A stretch of 64,000 nucleotides of DNA from Planctomycetota bacterium. GTDB taxonomy: Bacteria > Planctomycetota > Phycisphaerae > Phycisphaerales > SM1A02. Position numbers and translations under genes: made by a program. Every line of letters starts with the position of its first letter. Positions within the stretch are counted from its first letter, which is position 1. The notes under the pieces are model-generated. The model was not told the origin of the DNA, searched no databases, and saw only the letters and a list, made by a program, of their open reading frames with translations. Location: contig JADFIR010000001.1 of assembly GCA_022566535.1 (NCBI GenBank), positions 62,001-126,000 of the forward strand, given 5' to 3'. Positions 55,052 to 63,415 of this stretch are shown here, one piece after another.

Positions 55052-55747
55052 ATGCCGAAGATTCTGATCTACGGCACAATTGTGGTGATTTTCCTGGCGA
55101 TGATTCCGCCGGCGGTGATCGCGTGGGCGCGGGCGGTCAACTCCTCGCAGCCGCGGATCCATCTGATTCAGGACATGGACAACCAGCCGAAGTTTCGGGC
55201 ACAGCACGCGAATGCGCTGTTCGCCGACGGGCGGGCGATGCGGCCGCCGATCACTGGAACAGTGGCCCGCGGGCGACTAAACGAGGATGATCATTATTAT
55301 CGCGGCATTAGTAACGGGCAATGGGCCGCGACCTTCCCGCCGCAGGTGCCCCTCACCATGGACCTGCTGCAGCGCGGCCGGGAGCGTTTCAACATCTACT
55401 GCCAGCCGTGCCACGGTCTGGCTGGGTACGGTGACGGCATGGTCAACAAGCGGGCCATGGTGCTGATGAATCTCGGTGTCAACGGGACAACGTGGGTACA
55501 GCCCAAGAGCGTTCACGAACAGCAGATCCGCGAGCAGCCCGTCGGCCAATACTTCAATACGATCACCAACGGGGTTCGGAACATGCCCGCGTACGGCCCG
55601 CAGATCCCGGTCGCGGACCGCTGGGCGATCGTGGCTTATGTCCGGGCGCTGCAACGCAGCCAAAACGCTCGACCTGATGATGCGCCCCCGCAGCAGCGAG
55701 TGCAGCTTCAATCGGTCAGCGCTCAAATGAGGAATGATCGGCCGTGA
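55052..55747 (+). CDS. actE: Alternative complex III monohaem cytochrome ActE
   Basis: 231 residues. An N-terminal hydrophobic anchor (~5-25) precedes a class I cytochrome c domain: GRERFNIYCQPCHGLAG with one CxxCH, and NMPAYGPQIP, whose Met is the likely second haem ligand. QVPLTMDLLQRGRERFNIYC is the usual approach. Known role: docks on ActA and hands electrons to the oxidase; in some species it is a lipoprotein, which is not clear here. The stop overlaps the actF GTG start. Confidence 0.9.
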   Translation: MPKILIYGTIVVIFLAMIPPAVIAWARAVNSSQPRIHLIQDMDNQPKFRAQHANALFADGRAMRPPITGTVARGRLNEDDHYYRGISNGQWAATFPPQVPLTMDLLQRGRERFNIYCQPCHGLAGYGDGMVNKRAMVLMNLGVNGTTWVQPKSVHEQQIREQPVGQYFNTITNGVRNMPAYGPQIPVADRWAIVAYVRALQRSQNARPDDAPPQQRVQLQSVSAQMRNDRP

Positions 55748-57030
55748 CACCCGCCGACATCACCAACGAGAACCGCTATCTGGGCGAGCTGGTCCCGAAG
55801 ATCTGCCGCTATGCGGGCTTGGGTGGATTGGCGTTGCTGGCGGCCAGCGTGGTGCTCGGCTGGGCCGGCGAAGCGGGCCTGGAGCGATTCCTTCGGTCGT
55901 ACCTGGTGGCGTTCTTCTTCGTGCTGAGCCTGTCGCTGGGCGGGCTGTTCTTCGTGCTGCTTCAGCATTTGACCCGGGCCGGGTGGAGCGTGGTGGTCCG
56001 CCGTATCGCCGAGGGACTGGCCGACAATCTCAAATGGCTATGGATTCCGTTCATCCCGATCCTGGTGGCGGTGTGGACCGGCCACCTCTACGACTGGGCC
56101 GATCCCAGCAGCCTATCCGAGGCCGAGTGGGCGCTCTTCCAGCACAAGGAGCCATTCCTCACCCCCTGGTTCTGGACGATTCGAGCAGCGGTCTATTTCG
56201 GGGTCTGGGCGTGGCTGGCGAGGTTCTTCGTGAACCGATCGGTGCAGCAGGACGCGACCGGCGACCCGCAGACGACGGCGCGCATGCAGTCGGTCGCCGC
56301 CCCCGGCATGATCCTTTATGCCCTGACGCAGAGCTTCGCCGCGGTGGACTGGATCATGACGCTGGAGTTCGCGTGGTACAGCACGATGTTCGGCGTGTAC
56401 TTCTTCGCGGCTTCCACCTGCGGGGCCTTTGCGGCCATGATCATCATCTTCTATCTCTTGCAGCGGTCCGGGCGACTGACGAATGTCATCACGACCGAGC
56501 ATTATCACGACCTGGGCAAGCTGCTGTTCGCCTTCGGCGTCGTGTTCTGGGCGTACATCGCCTACAGCCAGTACATGCTGATCTGGTATGCCAACATTCA
56601 GGAAGAAACGATCTGGTTCGTCATCCGCCAACTCGGTGGGTGGAAGAGCATGAGTATCTTTCTGATCCTCGGGCATTTCGCCGGCCCATTCCTTATCCTG
56701 ATCTCGAGGTATCCCAAGCGATGGAAGGGCGTGCTGGCGATTGGGGCCGCGTGGATGCTTGGGGTGCATTTCATCGACCTCTATTGGCTGGTCATGCCGG
56801 CAATCCCGGCCGATCTCATTCATTCGGTGACGACGTATTCACAACTGGTGACGGAATTCAAGGCGTATGGAGCGGAGTATGACCTGCACTGGCGTGTGTT
56901 CGACGTGATGTGCCTGCTGGGGATGCTCGGCGTGTTTGTGGCGATGGCGGCCTGGAGCATGCGCAATCGATCGCTCGTTCCTGAAAAGGACCCGCGGCTT
57001 GCTGAGTCGCTGGCGTTCGAGAATTATTGA
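55744..57030 (+). CDS. actF: Alternative complex III membrane subunit ActF
   Basis: 428 residues from GTG 55744 in a GTGA overlap. About ten membrane segments with the ActC/ActF-type lines FFFVLSLSLGGLFFVLLQHLTRAGWSVVVRR, KEPFLTPWFWTIRAAVYF, TLEFAWYSTMFGVYFFAASTCG and YFEYTHKF-like absent (that line belongs to coxC). LLFAFGVVFWAYIAYSQYMLIWYANIQEE is also characteristic (regions only). Known role: proton-translocating or quinol-site partner of ActC. After its stop comes a 152-bp gap filled with three kinds of repeat, so the second half of the operon may be transcribed or translated independently. Confidence 0.9.
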   Translation: MTPADITNENRYLGELVPKICRYAGLGGLALLAASVVLGWAGEAGLERFLRSYLVAFFFVLSLSLGGLFFVLLQHLTRAGWSVVVRRIAEGLADNLKWLWIPFIPILVAVWTGHLYDWADPSSLSEAEWALFQHKEPFLTPWFWTIRAAVYFGVWAWLARFFVNRSVQQDATGDPQTTARMQSVAAPGMILYALTQSFAAVDWIMTLEFAWYSTMFGVYFFAASTCGAFAAMIIIFYLLQRSGRLTNVITTEHYHDLGKLLFAFGVVFWAYIAYSQYMLIWYANIQEETIWFVIRQLGGWKSMSIFLILGHFAGPFLILISRYPKRWKGVLAIGAAWMLGVHFIDLYWLVMPAIPADLIHSVTTYSQLVTEFKAYGAEYDLHWRVFDVMCLLGMLGVFVAMAAWSMRNRSLVPEKDPRLAESLAFENY

Positions 57031-57040
57031 GGAGCAAGAC

Positions 57041-57070
57041 ATCAAGGCATCAAGGCACCAAGGCAACGAG
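57041..57070. repeat. Tandem AAGGCAyC octamer array
   Basis: ATCAAGGC-ATCAAGGC-ACCAAGGC-AACGAG: three and a half copies of an 8-bp unit directly after the actF stop. Same class as 4306-4338 and 61201-61235. Confidence 0.55.
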
Positions 57071-57071
57071 C

Positions 57072-57122
57072 GAAGCCGGGCCTGACGAGTCCCGACCTGT
57101 CGGGACGAGGAAGACCCGGGTC
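57072..57122. repeat. Dispersed 51-bp hairpin repeat, copy 2
   Basis: GAAGCCGGGCCT ... AGACCCGGGTC with inner stem GTCCCGAC/GTCGGGAC. The outer stem CCGGGCCT/AGACCCGG has one mismatch, unlike copies 1 and 3. Lies between actF and the small membrane gene. Confidence 0.75.
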
Positions 57123-57133
57123 ATAAAGGCATC

Positions 57134-57181
57134 TAACCCCTAACCCCTAACTCCTAGCCCCTAACTCCTAACCCCTACTCC
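57134..57181. repeat. Tandem heptamer array TAACCCC-type
   Basis: Nearly seven tandem copies of a 7-bp unit: TAACCCC, TAACCCC, TAACTCC, TAGCCCC, TAACTCC, TAACCCC, then TACTCC. It ends one base before the ATG at 57183 and so replaces a normal ribosome-binding region. Confidence 0.8.
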
Positions 57182-57182
57182 A

Positions 57183-57551
57183 ATGACTGACCTCTACGAA
57201 CACAACCCGGAAGATCACGAGGACCCCGTTTCCGGGGCGACGTGGTTCGTGGGGTTTCTCGGTGCGGTGTTGCTGGTGGTGACGCTGCTGGGCGTGACGG
57301 CGCTCTACTACAATGTGAAAGCGGAAAAGGTCCAGGCGGTCGTGATCGCGCCGGACCAGGCGGAGATCAAGGAGCTTCGCCGGCAACAGGGGGCGCTACT
57401 CACCGGTCCGACCCGGTGGGTCGAACGTGACGACCAAGGCGAAACCGTCGACGCATTGGTCATTCCGATCGAACGGGCGATGGAGCTGATCGTGCAGGAG
57501 GCGAACGCCGAGAACCTGCCACGGGTCCAAGCTGGAGGTGGAACACCATGA
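57183..57551 (+). CDS. Small single-pass membrane protein in the act-cox operon
   Basis: 122 residues. One membrane segment (~20-42, FVGFLGAVLLVVTLLGVTALYY) after an acidic head (DLYEHNPEDHEDPVS); the remainder is a charged domain (KAEKVQAVVIAPDQAEIKEL, VIPIERAMELIVQEA) likely periplasmic. No family recognised with confidence; proteins of this kind occur in ACIII-oxidase operons. No ribosome-binding site: its leader is the heptamer array. The stop overlaps the sco start by 4 bp, which argues that it is a real, translated gene with an assembly role in the oxidase. Confidence 0.75.
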   Translation: MTDLYEHNPEDHEDPVSGATWFVGFLGAVLLVVTLLGVTALYYNVKAEKVQAVVIAPDQAEIKELRRQQGALLTGPTRWVERDDQGETVDALVIPIERAMELIVQEANAENLPRVQAGGGTP

Positions 57552-58408
57552 CTGAGCGAAGATCAGTATGCGGCCTTGCCTCGGCCGGCGCACTGCTGAG
57601 CGTGTTGGTCTGGGCGTACAGCGGTCAAAGTGCGGTCGCGCAATCGACCGTGAGCGATCCGCCCGAGGGCGTCGGCATTGACGAGCGGCTCAACGAGCGG
57701 CTCCCGTTGGATCTTCAGTTCACCGACGACTCCGGCCGGGCGGTCACGCTGGGCGAATATTTCGACCGGGACGTGCCCGTCATCCTCACGCCGGTGTTCT
57801 ACCGCTGCCGGATGCTCTGCACGGCCACGCTGACCGGGCTGGCCGAGGCGTTAGATGAGATCGAATGGTCGGCCGGTGAGGACTTCCAGATCGTCACGTT
57901 CACCATCGACCCCGACGAAGCGCATCAGCTTGCCCAAGTGAAGAAGCGTAATTACCTGACGTTGTACGACCGGCCGACGGCAGCGGATGGCTGGCATTTC
58001 CTCACCGGCGAGCAGGCGAGCATTACAGCACTGACGGACGCGATCGGATTCCGCTACCGGTATGTCGAGCGGACCGGTCAGTTTGCCCATGCTGCCAGCA
58101 TCATCGTCTGCACTGCGGACGGGCGCGTGGCGCGCTACATCAATACCGTGATGCCCCGGTCCAAGACGCTGCGCAAGGCGATTGTCGAGGCGTCGGCTGG
58201 AACGATCGGCTCGCCGTGGGATCGGATTCTCTTGTGGTGCTCCAGCTACGACCCCAGCGCCGGCAAGTACGTCGTCGCGGCCCGGAAAGTCATGGCGATC
58301 GGCGGCGGATTGATGGTGCTTGTGATGCTTGGCGGGGTGGGGGTGCTGTGGCGCCGCGAACTCAGGACCAAACGAGATAAAGAAATGATCAGCGGACTTC
58401 AACCGTGA
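57548..58408 (+). CDS. SCO1/SenC-family copper chaperone
   Basis: 286 residues. A signal peptide (LASAGALLSVLVWAYSG) is followed by a thioredoxin-like SCO domain: VPVILTPVFYRCRMLCTATL with the CxxxC copper motif (Cys87, Cys91), then IVTFTIDPDEAHQLA, and the third ligand His in TGQFAHAASIIV. A C-terminal membrane segment (~255-272) is an addition not present in minimal SCO proteins. Known role: delivers copper to, or reduces, the CuA site of oxidase subunit II, encoded directly downstream (GTGA overlap). Confidence 0.88.
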   Translation: MTERRSVCGLASAGALLSVLVWAYSGQSAVAQSTVSDPPEGVGIDERLNERLPLDLQFTDDSGRAVTLGEYFDRDVPVILTPVFYRCRMLCTATLTGLAEALDEIEWSAGEDFQIVTFTIDPDEAHQLAQVKKRNYLTLYDRPTAADGWHFLTGEQASITALTDAIGFRYRYVERTGQFAHAASIIVCTADGRVARYINTVMPRSKTLRKAIVEASAGTIGSPWDRILLWCSSYDPSAGKYVVAARKVMAIGGGLMVLVMLGGVGVLWRRELRTKRDKEMISGLQP

Positions 58409-59499
58409 TTGTGTACGCGACCATCCTCGCATTGCTCGGAACTCCGAGCCCCGTAAAGACGCCCGGCAGCTACTTTGGCATGCCGGAGCAGGCCTCTACG
58501 ATCGCGGCCGGCGTTGACTGGATGTACGACTTCATCACCTGGCTGTGCATCTTCTTCTTCGTGGTGATCGTCGGGGCGATGGTCATATTCATGATCAAGT
58601 ATCGCCGAAGAGCACATGTTGCGGACACCGGCGGCCCGACGCACAACACGCCGCTGGAGATCACGTGGACGGTGATTCCACTGATCCTGGTCATTGCGAT
58701 CTTCTACATCGGTCTCAAGGGATACGTGCACATCACGACCCCGCCCGCCAACTCATACGAGATCGAAGTCACCGGGCAGCGGTGGTTCTGGACGTTCCGC
58801 TATCCCAACGGGGCCACCGAGACGAACATTCTGCACGTCCCCGTCCATCGTCCGGTGAAGCTCACCATGGGATCCGACGACGTGATCCACGCTATGTTTA
58901 TCCCGGCTTTCCGCGTGAAGCAGGACGTGGTCCCCGGCCGGCGAACGCAGCTTTGGTTCGAGGCAACCCGCGTAGGTGAGTTCGACTTGAAATGCGCCGA
59001 GTATTGCGGCACCCAGCATTCGCAGATGATCGGCAAGGTGATCGTGTATGACGAAGACGAGTTTGAGGTAGTCATCGAGGAGCTGGCCCGGTGGATCGAC
59101 GATGTCCCCGATGAGAAGCTGCACCTGGCCGGGGCGCTCATGTACAACCAGTGCTCTTCCTGCCACACGCTCGACGGCTCGGATTTGATCGGCCCATCGT
59201 TCAAAGAGACGCACGAGTTGTTCAAGGCCGCGGGCACACGCCAGCTCGCCGACGGCGCCACCGTCGCGGTGGATGACGATTACCTGCAACAATCAATTCT
59301 GAAACCTCTCGACCAGATCGCTAAGGGGTATCCCAGCTCGATGCCGCCGGGTATTGGCACGCAACTGGGAGCCCGCAAATTGCAGGCGTTGGTTCAGTTC
59401 ATCATCCGTCTCGATGAAGTGGCTCCCGACGGCAACCTCATCGAGGTGAACCGGCAAGACATCGTTGTGGAAGAAGCGGAAGCCGAAGAGGCGGAATGA
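58405..59499 (+). CDS. coxB: Cytochrome c oxidase subunit II with fused cytochrome c domain
   Basis: 364 residues from GTG 58405. Two membrane segments (~35-60, ~80-100; [20 protein letters not shown]) anchor a CuA cupredoxin domain: [37 protein letters not shown] and the CuA motif [14 protein letters not shown]-terminal class I cytochrome c follows with CSSCH (~265) and a Met in SSMPPGIG. This makes it a caa3-type subunit II that accepts electrons through its own haem. Ends with an acidic tail (EEAEAEEAE). One base separates it from coxA. Confidence 0.93.
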   Translation: MIVYATILALLGTPSPVKTPGSYFGMPEQASTIAAGVDWMYDFITWLCIFFFVVIVGAMVIFMIKYRRRAHVADTGGPTHNTPLEITWTVIPLILVIAIFYIGLKGYVHITTPPANSYEIEVTGQRWFWTFRYPNGATETNILHVPVHRPVKLTMGSDDVIHAMFIPAFRVKQDVVPGRRTQLWFEATRVGEFDLKCAEYCGTQHSQMIGKVIVYDEDEFEVVIEELARWIDDVPDEKLHLAGALMYNQCSSCHTLDGSDLIGPSFKETHELFKAAGTRQLADGATVAVDDDYLQQSILKPLDQIAKGYPSSMPPGIGTQLGARKLQALVQFIIRLDEVAPDGNLIEVNRQDIVVEEAEAEEAE

Positions 59500-59500
59500 A

Positions 59501-61201
59501 ATGACCACGATCGACGTCACCAAACCGATGCAACCGGAGGCCGGCCGCCCCGCCCAAGGGACCAACTACCTCAACCACACCACCGGCATCATGTCGTGGC
59601 TGCTGACCATGGACCACAAGCGGATCGGCGTCATGTACCTGGTGTCGATCCTCACGTCGTTTTTCCTGGCCGGCATCTTCGGCCTGCTGGTGCGCACCGA
59701 GCTGATCGCGCCGGGCCGGACGATCATGGATGCGGACGCGTACAACATCATGTTCACCCTGCACGGGGCGATCATGGTGTTCCTGGTGATCATCCCCAGC
59801 GTTCCTGCGTCGCTGGGTAACTTCGTGCTGCCGATCATGCTCGGGGCCAAGGACGTGGCGTTCCCCCGGCTGAACCTGTTCAGCTATTACCTGTGGGTGA
59901 CGGGTGCGATCTTCGCCGTGGCTGCGATCATCTTCGGCGGGGTGGACACCGGCTGGACGCTCTACGTGCCCTACAGCACGACCGGAACGGAGATGAACGG
60001 GATCATATTCCTGTCCATGGCCGTCTTCGTGCTCGGCTTCAGCTCGATCTTCACCGGGCTTAACTTCATCGTCACCATTCACCGCCTCCGCCCGCCGGGG
60101 ATGACCTGGTTCAAGATGCCGCTGTTCCTGTGGGCGATCTACGCCACCGGCATTATCCAGGTGATGGCCACCCCGGTCATCGGCATCACTGTGCTGCTGC
60201 TGATTGTGGAGCGTGCGTTCGGGATCGGCATCTTCGACGCGTCACTCGGCGGCGATCCGGTCCTCTTCCAGCACTTCTTCTGGTTCTACTCCCATCCGGC
60301 GGTGTACATCATGATCCTGCCGGGTATGGGGATCATCAGCGAGCTGATCTCGGTGCACAGCCACAAGCACATCTTCGGCTACCGATTCATCGCGTTCAGC
60401 TCGGTGGCGATCGCCCTGTTCGGCTTCATCGTCTGGGGGCACCACATGTTTGTCTCCAGCCAGAGTCCGCTGATGAACGTGCTGTTCTCGGCGATCACCT
60501 TCAGCGTGTCGATTCCCTCGGCGGTGAAGATCTTCAACTGGCTGGCGACGCTGTACAAGGGATCGATCAGCCTCAACACGCCGATGCTCTACGCGCTCTC
60601 GTTCATCTTCCTGTTCACCATTGGCGGGCTGACGGGACTGCACCTGGGCACCCTGGCCACGGATATCCACCTGCACGATACGTACTTCGTCGTGGCTCAC
60701 TTCCATTACGTCATGATGGGCGGCGCCATCATTGCGCTGATCGGCGGCATCCATCATTGGTGGCCGAAGATCACCGGGCGAATGTACTCGGAGTTCTGGG
60801 GACGGATCGCCTGCGGATTGGTCTTTGTGGGGTTCAACATCGCGTTCTTCACCCAGTTCGTCATGGGCGCCAAAGGCATGCCCCGGCGGTATTGGGACTA
60901 CACCGACCAGTACAGGATCTACCACGTAGTCTCGACGGTCGGCTCATACATCATGGCCATTGGGTTCTTCATCACGGCGGCCTACCTGATCCACTCGCTG
61001 TTTCGGGGTCGCAAAGCGCCGGCGAACCCCTGGGGCGGCCGCAGCCTCGAATGGCAATGCTCCTCGCCGCCGCCGGCTGAGAACTTCCCCGAGCCGCCGC
61101 ACGTCGGCGATTGCTACGACTACAGTGTTCTGGAATGGGACGAGCAGGAACAAGGCTATCACTGGCGACGCGACATCCCCCATCCCGTCGGCGAGGCATA
61201 G
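59501..61201 (+). CDS. coxA: Cytochrome c oxidase subunit I, A2-type haem-copper oxidase
   Basis: 566 residues from ATG 59501; GAGGCGGAATGAA upstream provides the ribosome-binding site. Twelve membrane segments. Haem and CuB ligands: [21 protein letters not shown] (His-Tyr cross-link pair), WGHHMF, and [17 protein letters not shown]. Where A1-type enzymes have Glu in SHPEVY, this one has Ala, preceded by the YS pair; that is the A2-type D-channel seen in Rhodothermus-like caa3 oxidases. Known role: reduces O2 to water and pumps protons. Followed by coxC. Confidence 0.95.
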   Translation: MTTIDVTKPMQPEAGRPAQGTNYLNHTTGIMSWLLTMDHKRIGVMYLVSILTSFFLAGIFGLLVRTELIAPGRTIMDADAYNIMFTLHGAIMVFLVIIPSVPASLGNFVLPIMLGAKDVAFPRLNLFSYYLWVTGAIFAVAAIIFGGVDTGWTLYVPYSTTGTEMNGIIFLSMAVFVLGFSSIFTGLNFIVTIHRLRPPGMTWFKMPLFLWAIYATGIIQVMATPVIGITVLLLIVERAFGIGIFDASLGGDPVLFQHFFWFYSHPAVYIMILPGMGIISELISVHSHKHIFGYRFIAFSSVAIALFGFIVWGHHMFVSSQSPLMNVLFSAITFSVSIPSAVKIFNWLATLYKGSISLNTPMLYALSFIFLFTIGGLTGLHLGTLATDIHLHDTYFVVAHFHYVMMGGAIIALIGGIHHWWPKITGRMYSEFWGRIACGLVFVGFNIAFFTQFVMGAKGMPRRYWDYTDQYRIYHVVSTVGSYIMAIGFFITAAYLIHSLFRGRKAPANPWGGRSLEWQCSSPPPAENFPEPPHVGDCYDYSVLEWDEQEQGYHWRRDIPHPVGEA

Positions 61202-61235
61202 GAAGGCAACGAGGCAACCAGGCAACGAGGCATCG
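61201..61235. repeat. Tandem AGGCAAC octamer array
   Basis: GGAAGGCAACGAGGCAACCAGGCAACGAGGCATCGAG: four units of a roughly 9-bp repeat in the 48-bp gap between coxA and coxC. No ribosome-binding site other than AGG within the array. Confidence 0.55.
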
Positions 61236-61249
61236 AGAACAAGATATCC

Positions 61250-62155
61250 GTGTCACACGCACCCGCACACGCCCATGAGCATCCGGACTTTCTCCGGCAT
61301 CACTTCAACACGCCCAAGCAACAGTTTGAGGCGGGGAAGCTGGGCATGTGGCTGTTCCTGGCCACCGAAGTCCTGCTGTTCGGGGGACTCTTCGTCGGCT
61401 ACTCCGTCTGGCGGGGGAACCACCCGGAGATGTTCAAAGCGGGCAGTGTCTTCCTCAATACGAAGCTGGGGGCTCTCAACACAGCGGTGTTGATCCTCAG
61501 CAGCATCACCATGGCCGCGGCGGTCACCATGGCCCAACGCAACAAGCGCGGTCCGTTGATCCTTCTTCTTTCGCTGACCATCGCCGGCGCCGTCACGTTT
61601 CTCGTCGTCAAATACTTCGAGTACACGCACAAGTTTCACTTGGGCATCTACCCGGGGCTGAAGTTCTACGAAAAGCCGGCCGGGGATTCGCATACGTTGT
61701 CGGGAAGTCTGGTGAATGATGCGGGCGGTGTTGATCTTGTGCTCGTCGAAGGCACGGAACCGTTGGTGCAGGAGGTCGCCTTTGCGGACACTCCGGAGGC
61801 AGAGCCGACCACCGTGGCCCCCGCGGCGATCGGTCCGGCCGGGCTTGCCCAAGACGCGCTGGAGCCAGGCGATCGCCCGGCAGACGATGACCATGCGGAG
61901 CATCTCACGCATCCCCTGCAGGATCCGCATCGACCCGCCAACGTCCACATGTTCTTCAACATCTACTACTTGATGACCGGCCTGCACGGGGTTCACGTCG
62001 CCGCCGGCATCGGTGTGCTCACCTGGCTGCTCATTGGTGCAGCGAAGGGGCGCTTTGGCAGCGCATACTTCACGCCGGTGGACCTCGGCGGGCTGTACTG
62101 GCACGTGGTCGATTTGATATGGATTTTCCTGTTCCCGTTGTTTTACCTGATATAG
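61250..62155 (+). CDS. coxC: Cytochrome c oxidase subunit III with an enlarged loop
   Basis: 301 residues from GTG 61250. Subunit III features: FEAGKLGMWLFLATEVLLFGGLFVGY, ALNTAVLILSSITMAAAV, FNIYYLMTGLHGVHVAAGIGVL and GLYWHVVDLIWIFLFPLFYL (regions). Between segments 3 and 4 (~130-225) there is an unusual ~95-residue soluble insertion, rich in Ala, Glu, Asp, Pro and His (TPEAEPTTVAPAAIGPAG, DDDHAEHLTHP), not part of normal subunit III. Known role: stabilises subunit I and the proton uptake path. The role of the insertion is unknown. Confidence 0.9.
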   Translation: MSHAPAHAHEHPDFLRHHFNTPKQQFEAGKLGMWLFLATEVLLFGGLFVGYSVWRGNHPEMFKAGSVFLNTKLGALNTAVLILSSITMAAAVTMAQRNKRGPLILLLSLTIAGAVTFLVVKYFEYTHKFHLGIYPGLKFYEKPAGDSHTLSGSLVNDAGGVDLVLVEGTEPLVQEVAFADTPEAEPTTVAPAAIGPAGLAQDALEPGDRPADDDHAEHLTHPLQDPHRPANVHMFFNIYYLMTGLHGVHVAAGIGVLTWLLIGAAKGRFGSAYFTPVDLGGLYWHVVDLIWIFLFPLFYLI

Positions 62156-62200
62156 GAACGCATGAGGCATTAGCAATTCGGCAGTAGAGATAAGGCATGA

Positions 62201-62251
62201 GAAGCCGGACCTGACGAGTCCCGATTCGTCGGGACGAGGAAGGTCCGGGTC
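62201..62251. repeat. Dispersed 51-bp hairpin repeat, copy 3
   Basis: GAAGCCGGACCT ... AGGTCCGGGTC with inner stem TCCCGA/TCGGGA. The outer stem CCGGACCT/AGGTCCGG is fully paired, although two pairs differ from copy 1: both sides changed. Lies in the 125-bp gap between coxC and coxD. Confidence 0.75.
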
Positions 62252-62280
62252 AACCGCCCCCAACTCAATGATTCTCCAGC

Positions 62281-62664
62281 ATGACTGATACGACTCCATC
62301 ACCGCAAGAAACGACCGAGCATCACAGCGTCGGGCACATCGTCCCGGTGCGGATCCTCGCCGCGACGGGCATTGCGCTGCTGATTCTGACGATTCTCACC
62401 GTATGGGTCGCGGGGTTCGACCTGGGCAACCTGAATATCTGGGCCGCCCTGGCCATCGCGGCATTCAAAGGATCGCTGGTAGTGCTCTTCTTCATGCACC
62501 TGCGGTACGATCGGCCGTTCAACGGTGTCGTATTCGTAACTTCTTTGGCCCTCGTCGCCTTGTTCATCAGCTTCGCGTTGACGGACACCAAGGAATACGC
62601 GCCGGACATCCTGCCGGGCGACGCGACGGAAGTCCAGAAGCAACTGGCTGAAGTCCAGCCGTGA
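62281..62664 (+). CDS. coxD: Cytochrome c oxidase subunit IV-like (prokaryotic) membrane protein
   Basis: 127 residues. A polar head with HHSVGHIVPVRIL, then three membrane segments (~28-48 LAATGIALLILTILTVWVAG, ~53-75 LNIWAALAIAAFKGSLVVLFFMHL, ~83-102 VVFVTSLALVALFISFAL). The IAAFKGSLVVLFFMHLRYD line is the signature of caa3/bb3-type subunit IV. Ends with a soluble acidic tail. Known role: small structural subunit near subunit I. Its stop overlaps the next start (TGATG). Confidence 0.85.
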   Translation: MTDTTPSPQETTEHHSVGHIVPVRILAATGIALLILTILTVWVAGFDLGNLNIWAALAIAAFKGSLVVLFFMHLRYDRPFNGVVFVTSLALVALFISFALTDTKEYAPDILPGDATEVQKQLAEVQP

Positions 62665-63281
62665 TGTCCCCCACGGTGGGATCGGCGTCAAAGTCCTCAC
62701 CGTTTGCCGATCACCGGGCCCGGCTCGCCGCAGGGACGCTGGGGATGACGCTGTTCCTCGTCTCGCTTGGCGTGCTCTTTGGCGCCGTCCTGGTCGGATA
62801 CCTGATGATTCGATTGCAGCCGACCGCTGAGCCGGCGCCGGAGATTCCCGCCCTGCCGGCCGGCCTCTGGCTGAGCACGGTTCTGATGTTGATCAGTAGC
62901 GTGACGGTGCAGTGGGCGCTGGGCGCCGCGCGACGAGATCGTCATCGGCAGCTTCGTGTGGGGATGGCGGCGACCACACTGCTCGGCCTCGCCTTCCTGG
63001 GCACGCAAACCGTATGTTGGATTCAGTGGTCCGGTCCGCTGACCGCGTCCCTGGACGAGGCGCAGAAGGCGTTCGTCTTGACGGGCTTCTATGTGCTGAC
63101 CGGCGTGCACGCGCTGCACGTGATCGGCGGCCTGGTTCCGCTGGCCGTGGTGACAATCCGGTCCTTCCGCAACCGGTATTCGAGCGCCGACCACGCAGCT
63201 GTGCGCTACTGCACGATGTATTGGCACTTCCTCGACGGCGTGTGGATCGTCCTGTTCGCCACGCTGATGCTGGGAACCTGA
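62664..63281 (+). CDS. Second haem-copper oxidase subunit III-like protein
   Basis: 205 residues from ATG 62664; a GTG at 62661 adjoining it is an alternative. Five membrane segments (~22-45, 65-85, 95-113, 140-162, 178-203) with LGMTLFLVSLGVLFGAVLVGYLMI, GFYVLTGVHALHVIGGLVPL and CTMYWHFLDGVWIVLFATLML (regions), matching subunit III/CyoC-like proteins. It differs strongly from coxC, lacks its loop insertion, and completes the operon. Having two subunit III-like genes in one caa3 operon is known in planctomycetes and Rhodothermota. Followed by three hairpins. Confidence 0.85.
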   Translation: MSPTVGSASKSSPFADHRARLAAGTLGMTLFLVSLGVLFGAVLVGYLMIRLQPTAEPAPEIPALPAGLWLSTVLMLISSVTVQWALGAARRDRHRQLRVGMAATTLLGLAFLGTQTVCWIQWSGPLTASLDEAQKAFVLTGFYVLTGVHALHVIGGLVPLAVVTIRSFRNRYSSADHAAVRYCTMYWHFLDGVWIVLFATLMLGT

Positions 63282-63289
63282 ACACTGAG

Positions 63290-63413
63290 CCCCGGGCTTG
63301 CCCGGGGTGATCTTGCGTCCCCTCAGCTACATGTATACGCGAGCCGACCCCCGGCAAGCCGGGGGCTCTGTACCATAGCCGACCCCCCGGCAAGCCGGGG
63401 GCTATCTGTACCA
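63290..63413. terminator. Cluster of three GC hairpins ending the respiratory operon
   Basis: CCCCGGGC-TT-GCCCGGGG (63290-63307), then two near-identical tandem units of about 35 bp (63342-63375 and 63377-63413), each AGCCGACCCCC-GGC-AA-GCCGGGGG plus CT(A)T-CTGTACCA. They lie between convergent genes and probably block transcription from both sides. The second unit has an extra C in the stem. Confidence 0.55.
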
Positions 63414-63415
63414 GA

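Noticed and set aside
57134-57181. True telomere or replicon end
   Set aside because: The heptamer array is short, internal, and inside an operon on continuous sequence, so it is a simple tandem repeat, not a chromosome end.
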